A DNA stretch of 64,000 nucleotides from Epiperipatus broadwayi (lineage: Eukaryota; Onychophora; Udeonychophora; Euonychophora; Peripatidae), in assembly GCA_028023455.1 (NCBI GenBank), contig JAQFVV010012498.1, positions 3,131,001 to 3,195,000 on the forward strand. Direction: 5' to 3'. Positions 25,493 through 41,590 of the stretch are shown piece after piece (the first letter of the stretch is position 1; every line of letters starts with the position of its first letter). The position numbers and the translations under genes were made by a program. The notes below the pieces were generated by a model that saw nothing but the letters and a program-made list of their open reading frames with translations, searched no databases and was not told the DNA's origin.

Positions 25493-26199
25493 TGTGCCAG
25501 GCATTATCAAATGTCCATGCACAAAATCTGCTGTAAAGAATATTACAGCAGATACATTTATGAATTTGTAGATATTAAGCACAACAAATATATAAATGTG
25601 CTATTTTAGTAATGGAATGGTCCGAGCATTAAAATACCCACACACACCAATTTAAATATTTAATCATAATATTAAACTTGTTTCGGTTTCGTATTATTAT
25701 TTATATTGATAAAAATGTGTTCTTTCCTTATCAACCATGTACCTGTAATAATCATTTAACTTACCCATTTGAAGACCCTAGATGTAGAGTGACTGAGCTA
25801 GCCACAAAGGGATATCGCTCTACCGGGGTGTTGAATCTTATTCTCATGCTTCGCTGGACATATGGTATTGCACATCCTTCTGGGAGGGAAAAGAAATTCA
25901 TTTTTATTCTTTTCTAGAAGTGGCGCGCAAAAATCTATTTTGTAAATAGATTTTTCAAAGGTGTGTACTTGCCATTGTTCTAAATATTCGGGCATTCAAA
26001 TAAGATATCAACAAAAGGGTGTTTTTAACTGGAAGAGTCCTGTCAATCCACTCTTCTATCAGTTTGGCTAGAAGTACCCATATACATGAGTACAGACAAT
26101 CGGCTAGATTGGTATCCATTTCTTTTCCTGTTAAATCTTGTTCACTTCATGCTCAGTGCAAGATTAGGATCAGGAAATCCGCAGGGAGAATGGACCGGT

Positions 26200-26202
<3 letters not shown>
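25493..26202. repeat. 3' LTR (or right direct repeat) of element B
   Basis: Offset of exactly 2872 from the left copy along its full length. Ends ACCGGTACA and passes straight into (AT)n at 26203-26231. Confidence 0.85.
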
Positions 26203-26231
<29 letters not shown>

Positions 26232-26235
<4 letters not shown>

Positions 26236-26689
26236 TCCTGTGTAGTCGAGCCAAAGTTCTAATTAGCTGTAATTCATATTGACAAATGTCCAAGGAATTT
26301 TATTTTATAAAATCCTTTTTTTCTGCCCTATAATCCACTGAACCATGTACAAATGCCATTTGAATATTCATGATAGTAATTCCAGTTCTTTCATTGACAG
26401 CCTTCAATTCAATCTAAGAATTTTCCTTGGTTTATTGTAGCATATTTTTGGTGCTAATTGACACTCAAATTTAACATTTATGGTTAACAATGCCTTCTTT
26501 CTTTTAGTCAGGCATAGTTACATAACTCCATTGATACATTTTCTTGAAGTTCTTGGTTTTAGAGTTAATAGTGGGTGTCTATTTTTAAAATTCTCAAATT
26601 AAGATTGAGATAATTTCTTAATTTTAATGTTCTGAAAAATCATTATTATTATGAATAAAATGGTTCTAAAATCTGTAAAGTAAAATTTT

Positions 26690-26729
<40 letters not shown>

Positions 26730-26749
26730 AAATTTTACTTTATTGAAAG

Positions 26750-26789
<40 letters not shown>

Positions 26790-27360
26790 CTTTCAATGGG
26801 TGTTATTCTATAGTCTTGAGTTGCACATTCCAAGTCAGATTTTACCAAAATGCATTTTGACTAGCTCATGTTATTTTCATATCTCTTTTTTGGAAGAAGA
26901 AAAAATCATTTCATTTTTGTATTATCCTGTTTTTCAGAGCAAACTGTTGTATGTTGTTTTATATTTTATGATTTTAATGTATCAATTTGAGTTCACATTT
27001 TTATTTCAATTATTGACGTCATCTTAATATATGCATGGTTTATTTAATGGATTAATAAACAAAAAAAATATTATTATTTCTTTTTTACTTTTGATTTTTA
27101 TGAATTACTTGTCAGTATTTTATAATAATAGATTTAAGTATGAGAAAATGATTTTTTTTATTATTGGATTATTGATTCATGTTTATCTTTTGTAGTTGGT
27201 ATATTTTATGGTCTTTAAAATTTATTATTAATTTAAGTTAATCTAATTTCATTTTGCACTGATGGAATTAATATCTTGAATTGTGACAGTTTAATGATTT
27301 TTTCATGTTATGTGATTGAATTTATTATGGGATAATGTTAATTTATTTTTATCATGGTAA
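26232..27360. other. AT-rich stretch with two (TA)n hairpins
   Basis: No clear genes. Two consecutive hairpins are present: arms 26677-26691/26727-26741 and 26742-26756/26783-26797, each around (TA)n. The minus strand at 26290-26600 might hold worn retroelement sequence but I cannot identify it. Confidence 0.45.
26677..26797. repeat. Double (TA)n hairpin
   Basis: AAAGTAAAATTTTAC and its complement flank one (AT)n tract; ATTGAAAGATAAATT and its complement flank the next. Both 15-bp stems are perfect. Confidence 0.9.
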
Positions 27361-27364
27361 GGTT

Positions 27365-29804
27365 TTAATATTCAGGCATTGTATGTCCTGTGAATTTCTT
27401 CTCCACAATATAACCAAAATGCACTTGGGCCTGCATATTTGGTGATGCAATTTGTGGGAGGTTATATTTTGGTAAAAATATCTTAGAAATCCCATCTCCT
27501 TCCTTGATTAACATATTTGGGAAATCAATCATATATTGCTTAATATGTAGGAAGTCTATCCCTAAAATGACTTTGCATATAAAGTCACTTAATATAAGAA
27601 ATACATGATAGATCATTGTTTGGCCAATTTTTAATTCAATTCAGATTTATTTTGCATTAGTCTGACTTTTCTATTGTTAGCCATGGTAACCTGCATTGAT
27701 CAAAATGGTATGATCTTAATATTTAGATTTTTTATTTAAAATTTTATCATAAAATGTATCAGAAATTACTGATATTGGGCTACTGGAATCTAACAAAGCA
27801 TTAGCTAGTAAATCCTTAGACAATATTTCTATCATGGGGCAACTTTGTAAAGTGTAGTTGGATGTTTTATCTTCACATGAACACTTTAAGTTAATGATGT
27901 TTTTAATTACTGTTTTACTTTTGTTCCTCTTTTTAATACAGTTTCTAGAGATGAGGAAGTATGTCTCAAATACCATTTTAGTCTAATTTAAGAGTAGTTT
28001 TAGGTGTAGTTTTATTACACCCAGATTTTGATGGTTTTTGTGGGCTGTGGAAGTTAATAGGATTAATATTATCTAAATATTTATTATTTATTCTTCTGTC
28101 ATTGCTGTTGTCAGTGTGATTTGAGTTTTCCTTCCTAAGATGTGGATCATTATTATTTTTCCTTTTTTTGTAGTTTATAGCCTTGACTGATATTTGTTTT
28201 TTCTTTTTCTGGAATTTTGTTTATTACATTATGATTGTTTATGTCAATGTTGTTTAATAGAGCTGCAACTTGTACAATGCTCCATGCATTAATACAGTGT
28301 AAGGATTGTTCTATTTTTAATAATAGATTACGTTTCACAATTCTAATTATTTGGTTTCACTCAAATGATAAGTTCAATTTGGCCACCTGTCATCTAAAAA
28401 ATTGGTTAAGTTTTCTCCAGTGGTATTTCTATATTTTATTGGAGTAGTTGATACAACATTGCTTCATGTCGATTTTATTCCAACATTTTTTATTAATAAA
28501 GCTTGATATTCATTAAAATTTAATGGTGTTTGAAATAATGACTCCCAACATAATAGCACATCACCTTGTAAGTGACTGTAAACTATTATCAATTTTTCAC
28601 CTTCTGATAGATTAGTGTGACTGAGAAGTATAAATTCAGACTTCTCAAATGTTCATCGGATGCTCATTTGTAAAGCCTTTGAATATTTTAAGTTTCACGA
28701 ATTGATTAATGCTATTCATTTGAACATTCTTATTTTTATTAAATATCTCATTTGGGTTATTTATAATTGGCCATATTATTTGATCATTAATCTCTCCCAT
28801 TTGTCTGTTAAAGACAGTTTCTTTCTTGCTAAAGATTTGAGGTAAATTCTCTGTTTCTTGATAAATCTTGTATGGACCATTTATTTTATTTTGCTTAACA
28901 TCCATATTATCCACTTTTTTAGGATGTGATCTATTTTTTCTATGGTTATATCTCCTTCATTCTCCATTTTTTTAATATTTTGAACATCTTGGATTTGTTT
29001 TTCTTTTAATATTATAATTTATAAAAGAATTCAGATTCTAAATTTTGATTTACTGACTGTTTATGATTTCTGCTTGACATTGTAAATTATTTTGACACAC
29101 AATTAACTTTTCAACATTGTCTTTATTCGGGGTGAATTCAGTTTCAATTAAATTTTGTTTGATGTTATCATTTTCTACGTATTATTATTTTTTCATAATT
29201 TTCTAATTAATTATCTTGTTCTTTTATAAAAAGATTCATTTCTGAATGTAATTTCTCTAGTTCTTTATCTATTCGTTTCTGGTATTATTTCTGACTTTCT
29301 AGCAGTTCAGTTTTGAAATTATCATAAGTTTGTATTATTTTGATAAATTTATTATCAATTTGTTTTTTGAATTCAATAAATCTTGTTTGATATTTACGAT
29401 TTCTTCCATCGATATTTTATTTTTTCATCTCTGTTTTCAATTCCACCAATTTAAAATTATCATTTTGATTTTTATGTCTTTTTTTGTGATGATATTCACT
29501 GACAAATTTTGTATCATCATCATCATCAACAACTGGTTGAGAATAGGATCATATGTGTTTGTTCATTCTTCCTTTTGTATCTCTGTATTCATTATTATTT
29601 CTTTTGGTGTAATATTTTCCAATACAGTGCCCCTCCCTCAGATGAATAAATATTTCGTTCTTGATTTTCAAAAATAGACATATCTATATTCTCTCTAAGA
29701 TAATTTGATGTTTGTTTTGCATCAACCACTTGCATTTCAAGTTCAATCTGAATTTCGTTATTATTTTCTAATTTCTTCATTTTTATCTTACACCAAGTGA
29801 TCAT
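27365..29804 (-). pseudogene. Ty3/Gypsy-like gag-protease remnant
   Basis: Minus-strand frames follow one another as in a gag-protease region. 29804-29595 is an acidic/amphipathic start, then coiled-coil-like sequence. 28914-28645 and 28338-28153 are gag-like. 27976-27716 contains ANALLDSSSPISVIS, the aspartic protease active-site region, where the usual DSG/DTG reads DSS. 27616-27365 contains VILGIDFLHIKQYMIDF, the second protease motif (ILG.DFL). Stops and frameshifts separate the pieces. Reverse transcriptase, RNase H and integrase are absent to the left, so the element is truncated after protease. No LTR located. Non-functional. Confidence 0.75.
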
Positions 29805-29809
29805 TTAAT

Positions 29810-30165
29810 ATAAGTATTATATCTTATTACTTATTTGTCATAAACTAACTTTATAAAAATAGTAATTTAAACTAATATTCCTTGATACATATTAGCTAAG
29901 CTGATAATTGTCATAGATAATTTTGTGTTACCATACATACCATTATGTGTCACATTTTATTTTACTTGGTTGTTATTTTATTTACCTTATTAATTTGCTA
30001 CATTAAATCTTATTTTATAATTCATTTAATCGACTGACTACCAGACAATTTTATTTATATTTAATTATATATGTATTTATTTTATTTATCTAGTTCCAAT
30101 TCATCACATGTTCAAATTACTTGTGTATAATAATATAACCATATGTTTTTGAGACCCATGCCATA
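29810..30165. other. AT-rich spacer
   Basis: Nothing recognised between the Gypsy remnant and repeat XY. The 5' LTR of the Gypsy element would be expected here but I cannot see its second copy. Confidence 0.4.
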
Positions 30166-30423
30166 TGTAATGGAACGGTCTATTTCTCAAAGTGGGATAT
30201 ATCTCATTATGATCATTAATTTAATTAACTCAATCAAGACAAATCATAAGATCATTCATAATTAAATAGAAAGAAATTTGACTTAATATGCCTTCTTCTA
30301 TTTCACCTCCGTTCAGCTCACATTATGCAACAGTATTCAAACTCACGAAGAATATGCATGAATTCTACTTCAGAGTATGATTAGATTATGCTTAATATGC
30401 AAATTATATATATATATATATAT

Positions 30424-30466
<43 letters not shown>

Positions 30467-30471
30467 CATCA

Positions 30472-30517
<46 letters not shown>

Positions 30518-30778
30518 TGATGAAGTGGGGAGCAGATAAAAAAAAGAAATTGGCAACGACTTCGAATTTGATATTAAATATTTAATAAAATCATTAATAC
30601 TATCATATTTTATTCATTATTGTAATTTAACATAAAATATGATTTATAGAGTTATTAGTTGATGGTTGGATAAGTGTGCTGATCCTTTATTTTATTTCCT
30701 GAATATCTGATGATCCAATCTCGTTTTATCTCTACGAAGGATAATCATTCATTACCCAAACTTGGTAATTCAAACTTG
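30166..30778. repeat. Dispersed repeat XY, uninterrupted copy 2
   Basis: Left half about 30166-30405, (TA)n segments 30404-30510 and right half about 30511-30778. It is the empty-site counterpart of the copy at 18994-22130. TCATCACATCATA (30466-30478) and its reverse complement (30511-30523) form a 13-bp stem around (TA)n. The right end passes directly into the (CTAT)n array. Confidence 0.85.
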
Positions 30779-36369
<5,591 letters not shown>

Positions 36370-36479
36370 TATTTATATTTGTAATTATATAACTGAATAT
36401 TTATAAATACAGTAATCAGATATATTTAATTTTTTTATCCACTTAGGAGTGCTTTCATCTACTCTCATAGTCTTTGTCA

Positions 36480-36680
36480 ATTAAAAGGCTAACATTATCA
36501 CAATTCTGTGATCTTAATGTTTACTGCCTGCTTTGTAATTAAGTCATGTTTGTATTTGTATATATGCATAGCTTCTTTTATTTTTTATTTGTTGTTATTT
36601 TTTTCAATTTGCAATATTTTAATGATATTGTAATTGAAGTTAAAACCATAAGTACATGAATTATTATGGTTGTGAAAAAT
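36480..36680 (-). pseudogene. PLE endonuclease C-terminus and tail (minus)
   Basis: The reverse complement encodes an HNNSCTYGFNFNYNIIKILQ-like stretch, equivalent to the FDHN...YGFDF...KILQIE end of the GIY-YIG domain in the copy at 36860-37254. Only the last part survives, with a stop before the usual KIKEA block. Confidence 0.6.
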
Positions 36681-36852
36681 GAATAAAATAAAAAAAAAAC
36701 TATGCTAATATACAAATACAAACATGACTTAATTAACAGGCAGATAGCAAATGTTAAGACCACAGAATTGTGGGATGGTTAGCCTTTCATAGTGTTAGTT
36801 GACAAAGACTATGTGGATAGTCAATACCATATATTTAAAATGATCAAGAAAA

Positions 36853-37254
36853 TTTTATATGGAAAATTTATAAAGGTATATGTGATATTACATTTTACAC
36901 ACCTCCTACATTAAAAAACTTAATAAATCACTCTAAAAATAAAACCTCATTTATAAATAAAAATTTTGTCATTTATAAATGGATATGTAGGTGTGGCAGT
37001 GGATATATAGGTGAATTGAGATGTATTTTGGAAAAAAAAAACTAAAAAAACACTTGCTGTTATTAAAATGGGTTCAGAAATTGAAACAAAATTGTATAGA
37101 TAATAATATTTCAGCATCTGTTTTTTACGACCATAATAAGTCATGTATTTATGGTTTTGACTTCAATTTTAATAATGTAAAAATATTGCAAATTGAAAAA
37201 AATAGCAATAAAAAAAATAAAGAAAACTATGCTAATATACAAATACAAACATGA
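36853..37254 (+). pseudogene. PLE RT tail and GIY-YIG endonuclease
   Basis: The frame passes through TPPTLKNLINHSKNKTS, the PLE linker, then YKWICRCGSGYIGELRC (C-x-C and Y-I-G motif), HKKH-like basic residues, SVFYDHNKSCIYGFDF and KILQIEKNSNKK. A frameshift lies around the lysine run near 37040. The order and spacing match the more complete PLE at 59391-60248, so both belong to one subfamily. The RT core is missing (5'-truncated). Inactive. Confidence 0.8.
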
Positions 37255-37475
37255 CTTAATTAACAGGCAGACAGCAAACGTTAGGATCACAGAATTGTGG
37301 GCATGTTAGCCTTTCAAAGTGTTAGTTGACAAAAATTACTAGGATAATCGAAAATGCTCCGAAGTTGATAAAATTTTTAATTATCTAATTACTGTATTTA
37401 TAAATATTTAATTATATAATTACATATATTGCTTTGAAAAAATACAGATATCGAATAATATATATATAAATTAAT

Positions 37476-37530
37476 AAACACACAATTACTTCTCTATAAA
37501 GCAGCTTTATAGAGAAGCAATTGTGTGTTT
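37476..37530. repeat. 55-bp near-perfect palindrome
   Basis: AAACACACAATTACTTCTCT... (27 bases, 37476-37502) and its reverse complement (37504-37530) differ at one base and have a single-base loop. It sits between two PLE insertions. Confidence 0.9.
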
Positions 37531-37560
37531 TATTATGTTTTTATTTTTTTAGTTAGTTCT

Positions 37561-37628
37561 TATATATATATATATATATATATTATTATAGTTATTTATA
37601 TATATATATATATATATATAAATAACTA
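37561..37628. repeat. (TA)n tract with 10-bp hairpin
   Basis: TAGTTATTTA (37589-37598) and TAAATAACTA (37619-37628) flank (TA)n. The right arm belongs to the end extension of the adjoining PLE. Confidence 0.8.
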
Positions 37629-37818
37629 CAACCATTAAATGTCTGTATTTTTAAATTATATAATAATAATTCAAACAAATATATTTAACACAGTATTCAA
37701 AATTAAGTAATATATTCTTTACCAGAAGTACTTTCAATTGTTTCACTGACAATCTTTTTCAACTGTTAATACAAACGTACAAAAAATAAAAACTTGCATT
37801 ACCCATCATTCAATCTAT

Positions 37819-38148
37819 TCAAATTTCCCACAATTCTGTTGTCTTTATATTAGCCGATTGTTTATTCATCAAACCACCTCTATTCCTAAATATCATCATT
37901 GCCTCTTTAATTTTACGTTTTTCACTACACCTTTCAATTTGAATAATTTTTATATCTCTATTATTAAATTTAAAACCATAATTACATGTTTTATTATGAT
38001 CAAATATAATTGATGGAGTATTCATATTTACTGAAGATATATTTTCTTTCTGTACATGTTTATATAATGTCTTATGATCATTATATCGTTTTTGTAATGT
38101 ACATTTGGATTCCCCTATATATTTTATTCCACAACCACATTCCAACAT
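37819..38148 (-). CDS. PLE GIY-YIG endonuclease, minus copy
   Basis: 109 codons. C4-G-C6 followed by GIKYIGES (Y10-I-G12) is the PLE nuclease signature; R21 and H25 match the conserved Arg...His; DHNKTCNYGF and the KIKEA block with its presumed catalytic Glu follow. The domain is intact, but it is out of frame by one with the upstream RT, overlapping it by 25 bases. The apparent ATG start is a by-product of that shift in a TATATATATATG run. In an active element this nuclease cuts target DNA for target-primed reverse transcription. The plus copy differs at residue 25 (Tyr). Confidence 0.8.
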   Translation of the reverse strand: MLECGCGIKYIGESKCTLQKRYNDHKTLYKHVQKENISSVNMNTPSIIFDHNKTCNYGFKFNNRDIKIIQIERCSEKRKIKEAMMIFRNRGGLMNKQSANIKTTELWEI

Positions 38149-39470
38149 ATATATATAACAGAACTTAATTCAAACTTAGAAATCTTGGCTTTGGAGTTAT
38201 TTATCATATCATTTATATTATTTGAAGAGAAAAAAGAAATTCTACACAAACCACTAAAAAGTTTATAAATTAATTTAGCTTGTTGATTAGATATAAAAGG
38301 AATAGAAATCCATTTATCACTTTTTAATTTACTTAATATTTTCTTATTATTACTCTTATTTTGATTATATTTTGTAATTGTATTATAAATAATATTCCTT
38401 CCATAACCAACATTCAACATATCAGTAATATATACATTAATATTTTCAATTTTATTACTAATAAATTTGCACAAATAATCATTTCTAAATAAAAATGACT
38501 TCAAACCAGCTAATTTATGACTCATATGAACTTTAGAATTATATGGAATATAACCCCTAATTTCCACAGGCTTTAAAATCATATTATAATCAAACACATT
38601 ATTATTTCTTTTAATAAATATATCTAAAAACTTTATAGAATCTTCCTTCTCTTCATTTAACACCCATTTTACATTATTAATCATATTTAACTCATTAAAC
38701 AAATTAACTATTATTTCATTATGTGCACATATAAATACATCATCAACATATCTACAATATACTTTAATTCCTTTATATTTTATCTGAGACAATATCTTAA
38801 CCTCATAATTAGAAATAAAAAAAATACAAAGCTGTGATACCACTGGAAGACCCATTGGCCAACCAAAATTCATTTTATAAAAGCAATCATTAAACCTAAC
38901 ATATATATTATCATTCACAAATCTTAATATTTTAACAATAAAATTTCTAATATTATTATCTATAGATTTTAAAAACAAAGCTCTTTCAATAATCTCTATT
39001 GATTCAATACGATTAATTGAACCATACATTTCAGATATGTCAAGTGTACACATAACATCATTATTATCAATTTTTATATTTTTAATCCTATTAATAAAAT
39101 CAAATGATGATGAAATCGTATAATCTCCAAATCCAAGCACATCTTGCATTATTTTTTCAATATATCTACAAGCATTATAATAAAAAACACCACCAAAATC
39201 AACAATTACTCTTAATGGATAACAATTTTTATGCAATTTTATATTTGCAAAGATTCTTGGAAACACTGCAGACGACGGATATAAACTGTAATATGTCTTT
39301 GCATCAATAACTTTTTTTCTTTTTAGCAGTCATTAAAATGTCATTAATAAATTTCATTCTATATGTATCAATATTATTTAATTCACTTTTTTCAAAACAA
39401 AGCTTCTTCATTTGATCCATAATTTTCATATTATATTCATCCTGTTTCATTAGGCACATCCGTAAACCCT
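38124..39470 (-). pseudogene. PLE reverse transcriptase, minus copy (frameshifted)
   Basis: Open from 39266 down to 38124 (380 codons), with all core RT motifs: HKNCYPLRVIV (motif 2 region), CTLDISEMYGSI (motif A, catalytic Asp), FGWPMGLPVVS (motif B) and CRYVDDVFI (motif C). A 7-T run at 39312-39318 has one base more than the corresponding run in the plus copy. This frameshift cuts off the part lying toward 39470, so the 39266 GTG start is not a real initiation site. Relative to the plus copy, Ile replaces Asn after SQLC. Terminates at the head-to-head junction at 39470. Confidence 0.85.
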
Positions 39471-41039
39471 AAATACGTCGGTGGAGGTTGGAAAGATTCT
39501 AGTATTGAATTAAATGCGGCGATTGAATATTCGTTTGGTGTTATAAATTGTGATTTAAATGATAGGAATAAAATAATTAATGAAATAAAAAATAAAACAT
39601 TTGATAAGCAAAATGATAATGTTTGGTTAAAACAAATTTATGAATTTAAAAATTTTTTAAAAAGTAATAAATTAATTTGTTTGAAGGAGGACAAGGGTTT
39701 ACGGATGTGCCTAATGAAACAGGATGAATATAATATGAAAATTATGGATCAAATGAAGAAGCTTTGTTTTGAAAAAAGTGAATTAAATAATATTGATACA
39801 TATAGAATGAAATTTATTAATGACATTTTAATGACTGCTAAAAAGAAAAAAGTTATTGATGCAAAGACATATTACAGTTTATATCCGTCGTCTGCAGTGT
39901 TTCCAAGAATCTTTGCAAATATAAAATTGCATAAAAATTGTTATCCATTAAGAGTAATTGTTGATTTTGGTGGTGTTTTTTATTATAATGCTTGTAGATA
40001 TATTGAAAAAATAATGCAAGATGTGCTTGGATTTGGAGATTATACGATTTCATCATCATTTGATTTTATTAATAGGATTAAAAATATAAAAATTGATAAT
40101 AATGATGTTATGTGTACACTTGACATATCTGAAATGTATGGTTCAATTAATCGTATTGAATCAATAGAGATTATTGAAAGAGCTTTGTTTTTAAAATCTA
40201 TAGATAATAATATTAGAAATTTTATTGTTAAAATATTAAGATTTGTGAATGATAATATATATGTTAGGTTTAATGATTGCTTTTATAAAATGAATTTTGG
40301 TTGGCCAATGGGTCTTCCAGTGGTATCACAGCTTTGTAATTTTTTTATTTCTAATTATGAGGTTAAGATATTGTCTCAGATAAAATATAAAGGAATTAAA
40401 GTATATTGTAGATATGTTGATGATGTATTTATATGTGCACATAATGAAATAATAGTTAATTTGTTTAATGAGTTAAATATGATTAATAATGTAAAATGGG
40501 TGTTAAATGAAGAGAAGGAAGATTCTATAAAGTTTTTAGATATATTTATTAAAAGAAATAATAATGTGTTTGATTATAATATGATTTTAAAGCCTGTGGA
40601 AATTAGGGGTTATATTCCATATAATTCTAAAGTTCATATGAGTCATAAATTAGCTGGTTTGAAGTCATTTTTATTTAGAAATGATTATTTGTGCAAATTT
40701 ATTAGTAATAAAATTGAAAATATTAATGTATATATTACTGATATGTTGAATGTTGGTTATGGAAGGAATATTATTTATAATACAATTACAAAATATAATC
40801 AAAATAAGAGTAATAATAAGAAAATATTAAGTAAATTAAAAAGTGATAAATGGATTTCTATTCCTTTTATATCTAATCAACAAGCTAAATTAATTTATAA
40901 ACTTTTTAGTGGTTTGTGTAGAATTTCTTTTTTCTCTTCAAATAATATAAATGATATGATAAATAACTCCAAAGCCAAGATTTCTAAGTTTGAATTAAGT
41001 TCTGTTATATATATATGTTGGAATGTGGTTGTGGAATAA
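39471..41039 (+). CDS. PLE reverse transcriptase, plus copy (5'-truncated)
   Basis: The frame is open from the palindrome junction through 41039. The spacer encodes KYVGGGWKDSSIELN and further sequence that runs without a break into CLKEDKGLRMCLM, the PLE pre-RT (DKG) motif, so the TTG at 39681 is not a true start. Numbering residues from the 39681 codon, motif A is CTLDIS with Asp148, motif B is GWPMGLPVVS at about 207-216, motif C is YVDD at 245-248 (40413-40424) and FLDIFIKR follows. The C-terminal part ends in the wrong frame, missing the nuclease. The true N-terminus is absent. RT chemistry residues look intact. Confidence 0.88.
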   Translation, partial: KYVGGGWKDSSIELNAAIEYSFGVINCDLNDRNKIINEIKNKTFDKQNDNVWLKQIYEFKNFLKSNKLICLKEDKGLRMCLMKQDEYNMKIMDQMKKLCFEKSELNNIDTYRMKFINDILMTAKKKKVIDAKTYYSLYPSSAVFPRIFANIKLHKNCYPLRVIVDFGGVFYYNACRYIEKIMQDVLGFGDYTISSSFDFINRIKNIKIDNNDVMCTLDISEMYGSINRIESIEIIERALFLKSIDNNIRNFIVKILRFVNDNIYVRFNDCFYKMNFGWPMGLPVVSQLCNFFISNYEVKILSQIKYKGIKVYCRYVDDVFICAHNEIIVNLFNELNMINNVKWVLNEEKEDSIKFLDIFIKRNNNVFDYNMILKPVEIRGYIPYNSKVHMSHKLAGLKSFLFRNDYLCKFISNKIENINVYITDMLNVGYGRNIIYNTITKYNQNKSNNKKILSKLKSDKWISIPFISNQQAKLIYKLFSGLCRISFFSSNNINDMINNSKAKISKFELSSVIYICWNVVVE

Positions 41040-41344
41040 AATATATAGGGGAATCCAAATGTACATTACAAAAACGATATAATGATTATAAGACATTATA
41101 TAAACATGTACAGAAAGAAAATATATCTTCAGTAAATATGAATACTCCATCAATTATATTTGATCATAATAAAACATGTAATTATGGTTTTAAATTTAAT
41201 AATAGAGATATAAAAATTATTCAAATTGAAAGGTGTAGTGAAAAACGTAAAATTAAAGAGGCAATGATGATATTTAGGAATAGAGGTGGTTTGATGAATA
41301 AACAATCGGCTAATATAAAGACAACAGAATTGTGGGAAATTTGA
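41015..41344 (+). CDS. PLE GIY-YIG endonuclease, plus copy
   Basis: Same 109-codon frame as the minus copy: CGCGIKYIGESKC, DHNKTCNYGF, KIKEAMM. The conserved His25 of the minus copy is Tyr here. It overlaps the RT frame by 25 bases in a +1-type relationship within a TA run. The identical offset in both copies shows that the shift predates the duplication. The end, LWEI, is followed by the tail with AATTGAAAGTACTTCTGGT, also found in modified form in the PLE at 60.37 kb. Confidence 0.8.
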   Translation: MLECGCGIKYIGESKCTLQKRYNDYKTLYKHVQKENISSVNMNTPSIIFDHNKTCNYGFKFNNRDIKIIQIERCSEKRKIKEAMMIFRNRGGLMNKQSANIKTTELWEI

Positions 41345-41494
41345 ATAGATTGAATGATGGGTAATGCAAGTTTTTATTTTTTGTACGTTTGTATTAACAG
41401 TTGAAAAAGATTGTCAGTGAAACAATTGAAAGTACTTCTGGTAAAGAATATATTATTTAATTTTGAATACTGTGTTAAATATATTTGTTTGAAT

Positions 41495-41538
<44 letters not shown>

Positions 41539-41540
41539 AA

Positions 41541-41547
41541 TAAGTTG

Positions 41548-41583
<36 letters not shown>

Positions 41584-41590
41584 CCACTTA
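41541..41590. repeat. (TA)n hairpin next to PLE end
   Basis: TAAGTTGATTTTTATA (41541-41556) and TATAAAAATCCACTTA (41575-41590) pair with one mismatch around (TA)n. Confidence 0.85.

Larger units (their letters stand above)
22621..26202. mobile_element. Non-autonomous LTR-type retroelement inserted in (TA)n (element B)
   Basis: The structure is a 710-bp repeat, 2162 bp of interior and a 710-bp repeat, with (TA)n on both outer sides. A purine tract GGAGAGGGGGG at 25479-25489 lies just before the right repeat, as expected for a polypurine tract on a plus-oriented LTR element. Outer ends TGTGCCAGG and CCGGTACA are imperfect inverted repeats. The interior has no gag-pol frame and is related to element A at 19246-21874. 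I found no clear tRNA primer-binding site after the left repeat. It is probably mobilised by another element's enzymes. Confidence 0.7.
36370..37465. mobile_element. Compound Penelope-like insertion: inverted plus tandem tails
   Basis: Three copies of the same PLE 3' region: a minus-strand copy ending toward 36370 (about 36680-36370), a short plus-strand tail (about 36676-36835) and a longer plus-strand copy (about 36850-37465). All share AAATACAAACATGACTTAAT followed by an AG.ATCACAGAATTGTG-type segment. The first two are joined head to head; the third follows in tandem. The rightmost end carries an extension reading AAATACAGATATCGAAT that is absent from the left end. Confidence 0.75.
37621..41500. 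mobile_element. Young head-to-head Penelope-like pair, 1.8-kb inverted arms
   Basis: Arms 37663-39470 (minus copy) and 39694-41500 (plus copy) are nearly identical reverse complements. I see one 1-nt indel, two amino-acid changes and few other differences. The 223-bp spacer 39471-39693 is single-copy and continues the plus copy's coding frame upstream, so the plus copy is the longer one. An end extension (37621-37658, reading AAATACAGACATTTAATGG on the minus strand) is present only on the left. (TA)n lies outside both ends. Both copies are 5'-truncated and share an RT/endonuclease frameshift. Confidence 0.85.

Noticed and set aside
29330-29677. 115-codon plus-strand hydrophobic frame
   Set aside because: Antisense to the coiled-coil gag region of the minus-strand Gypsy remnant.
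39104-39310. Small frames antisense to the PLE RT (also 39853-40059)
   Set aside because: Mirror images of the RT coding sequence in both arms; shadows, not genes.
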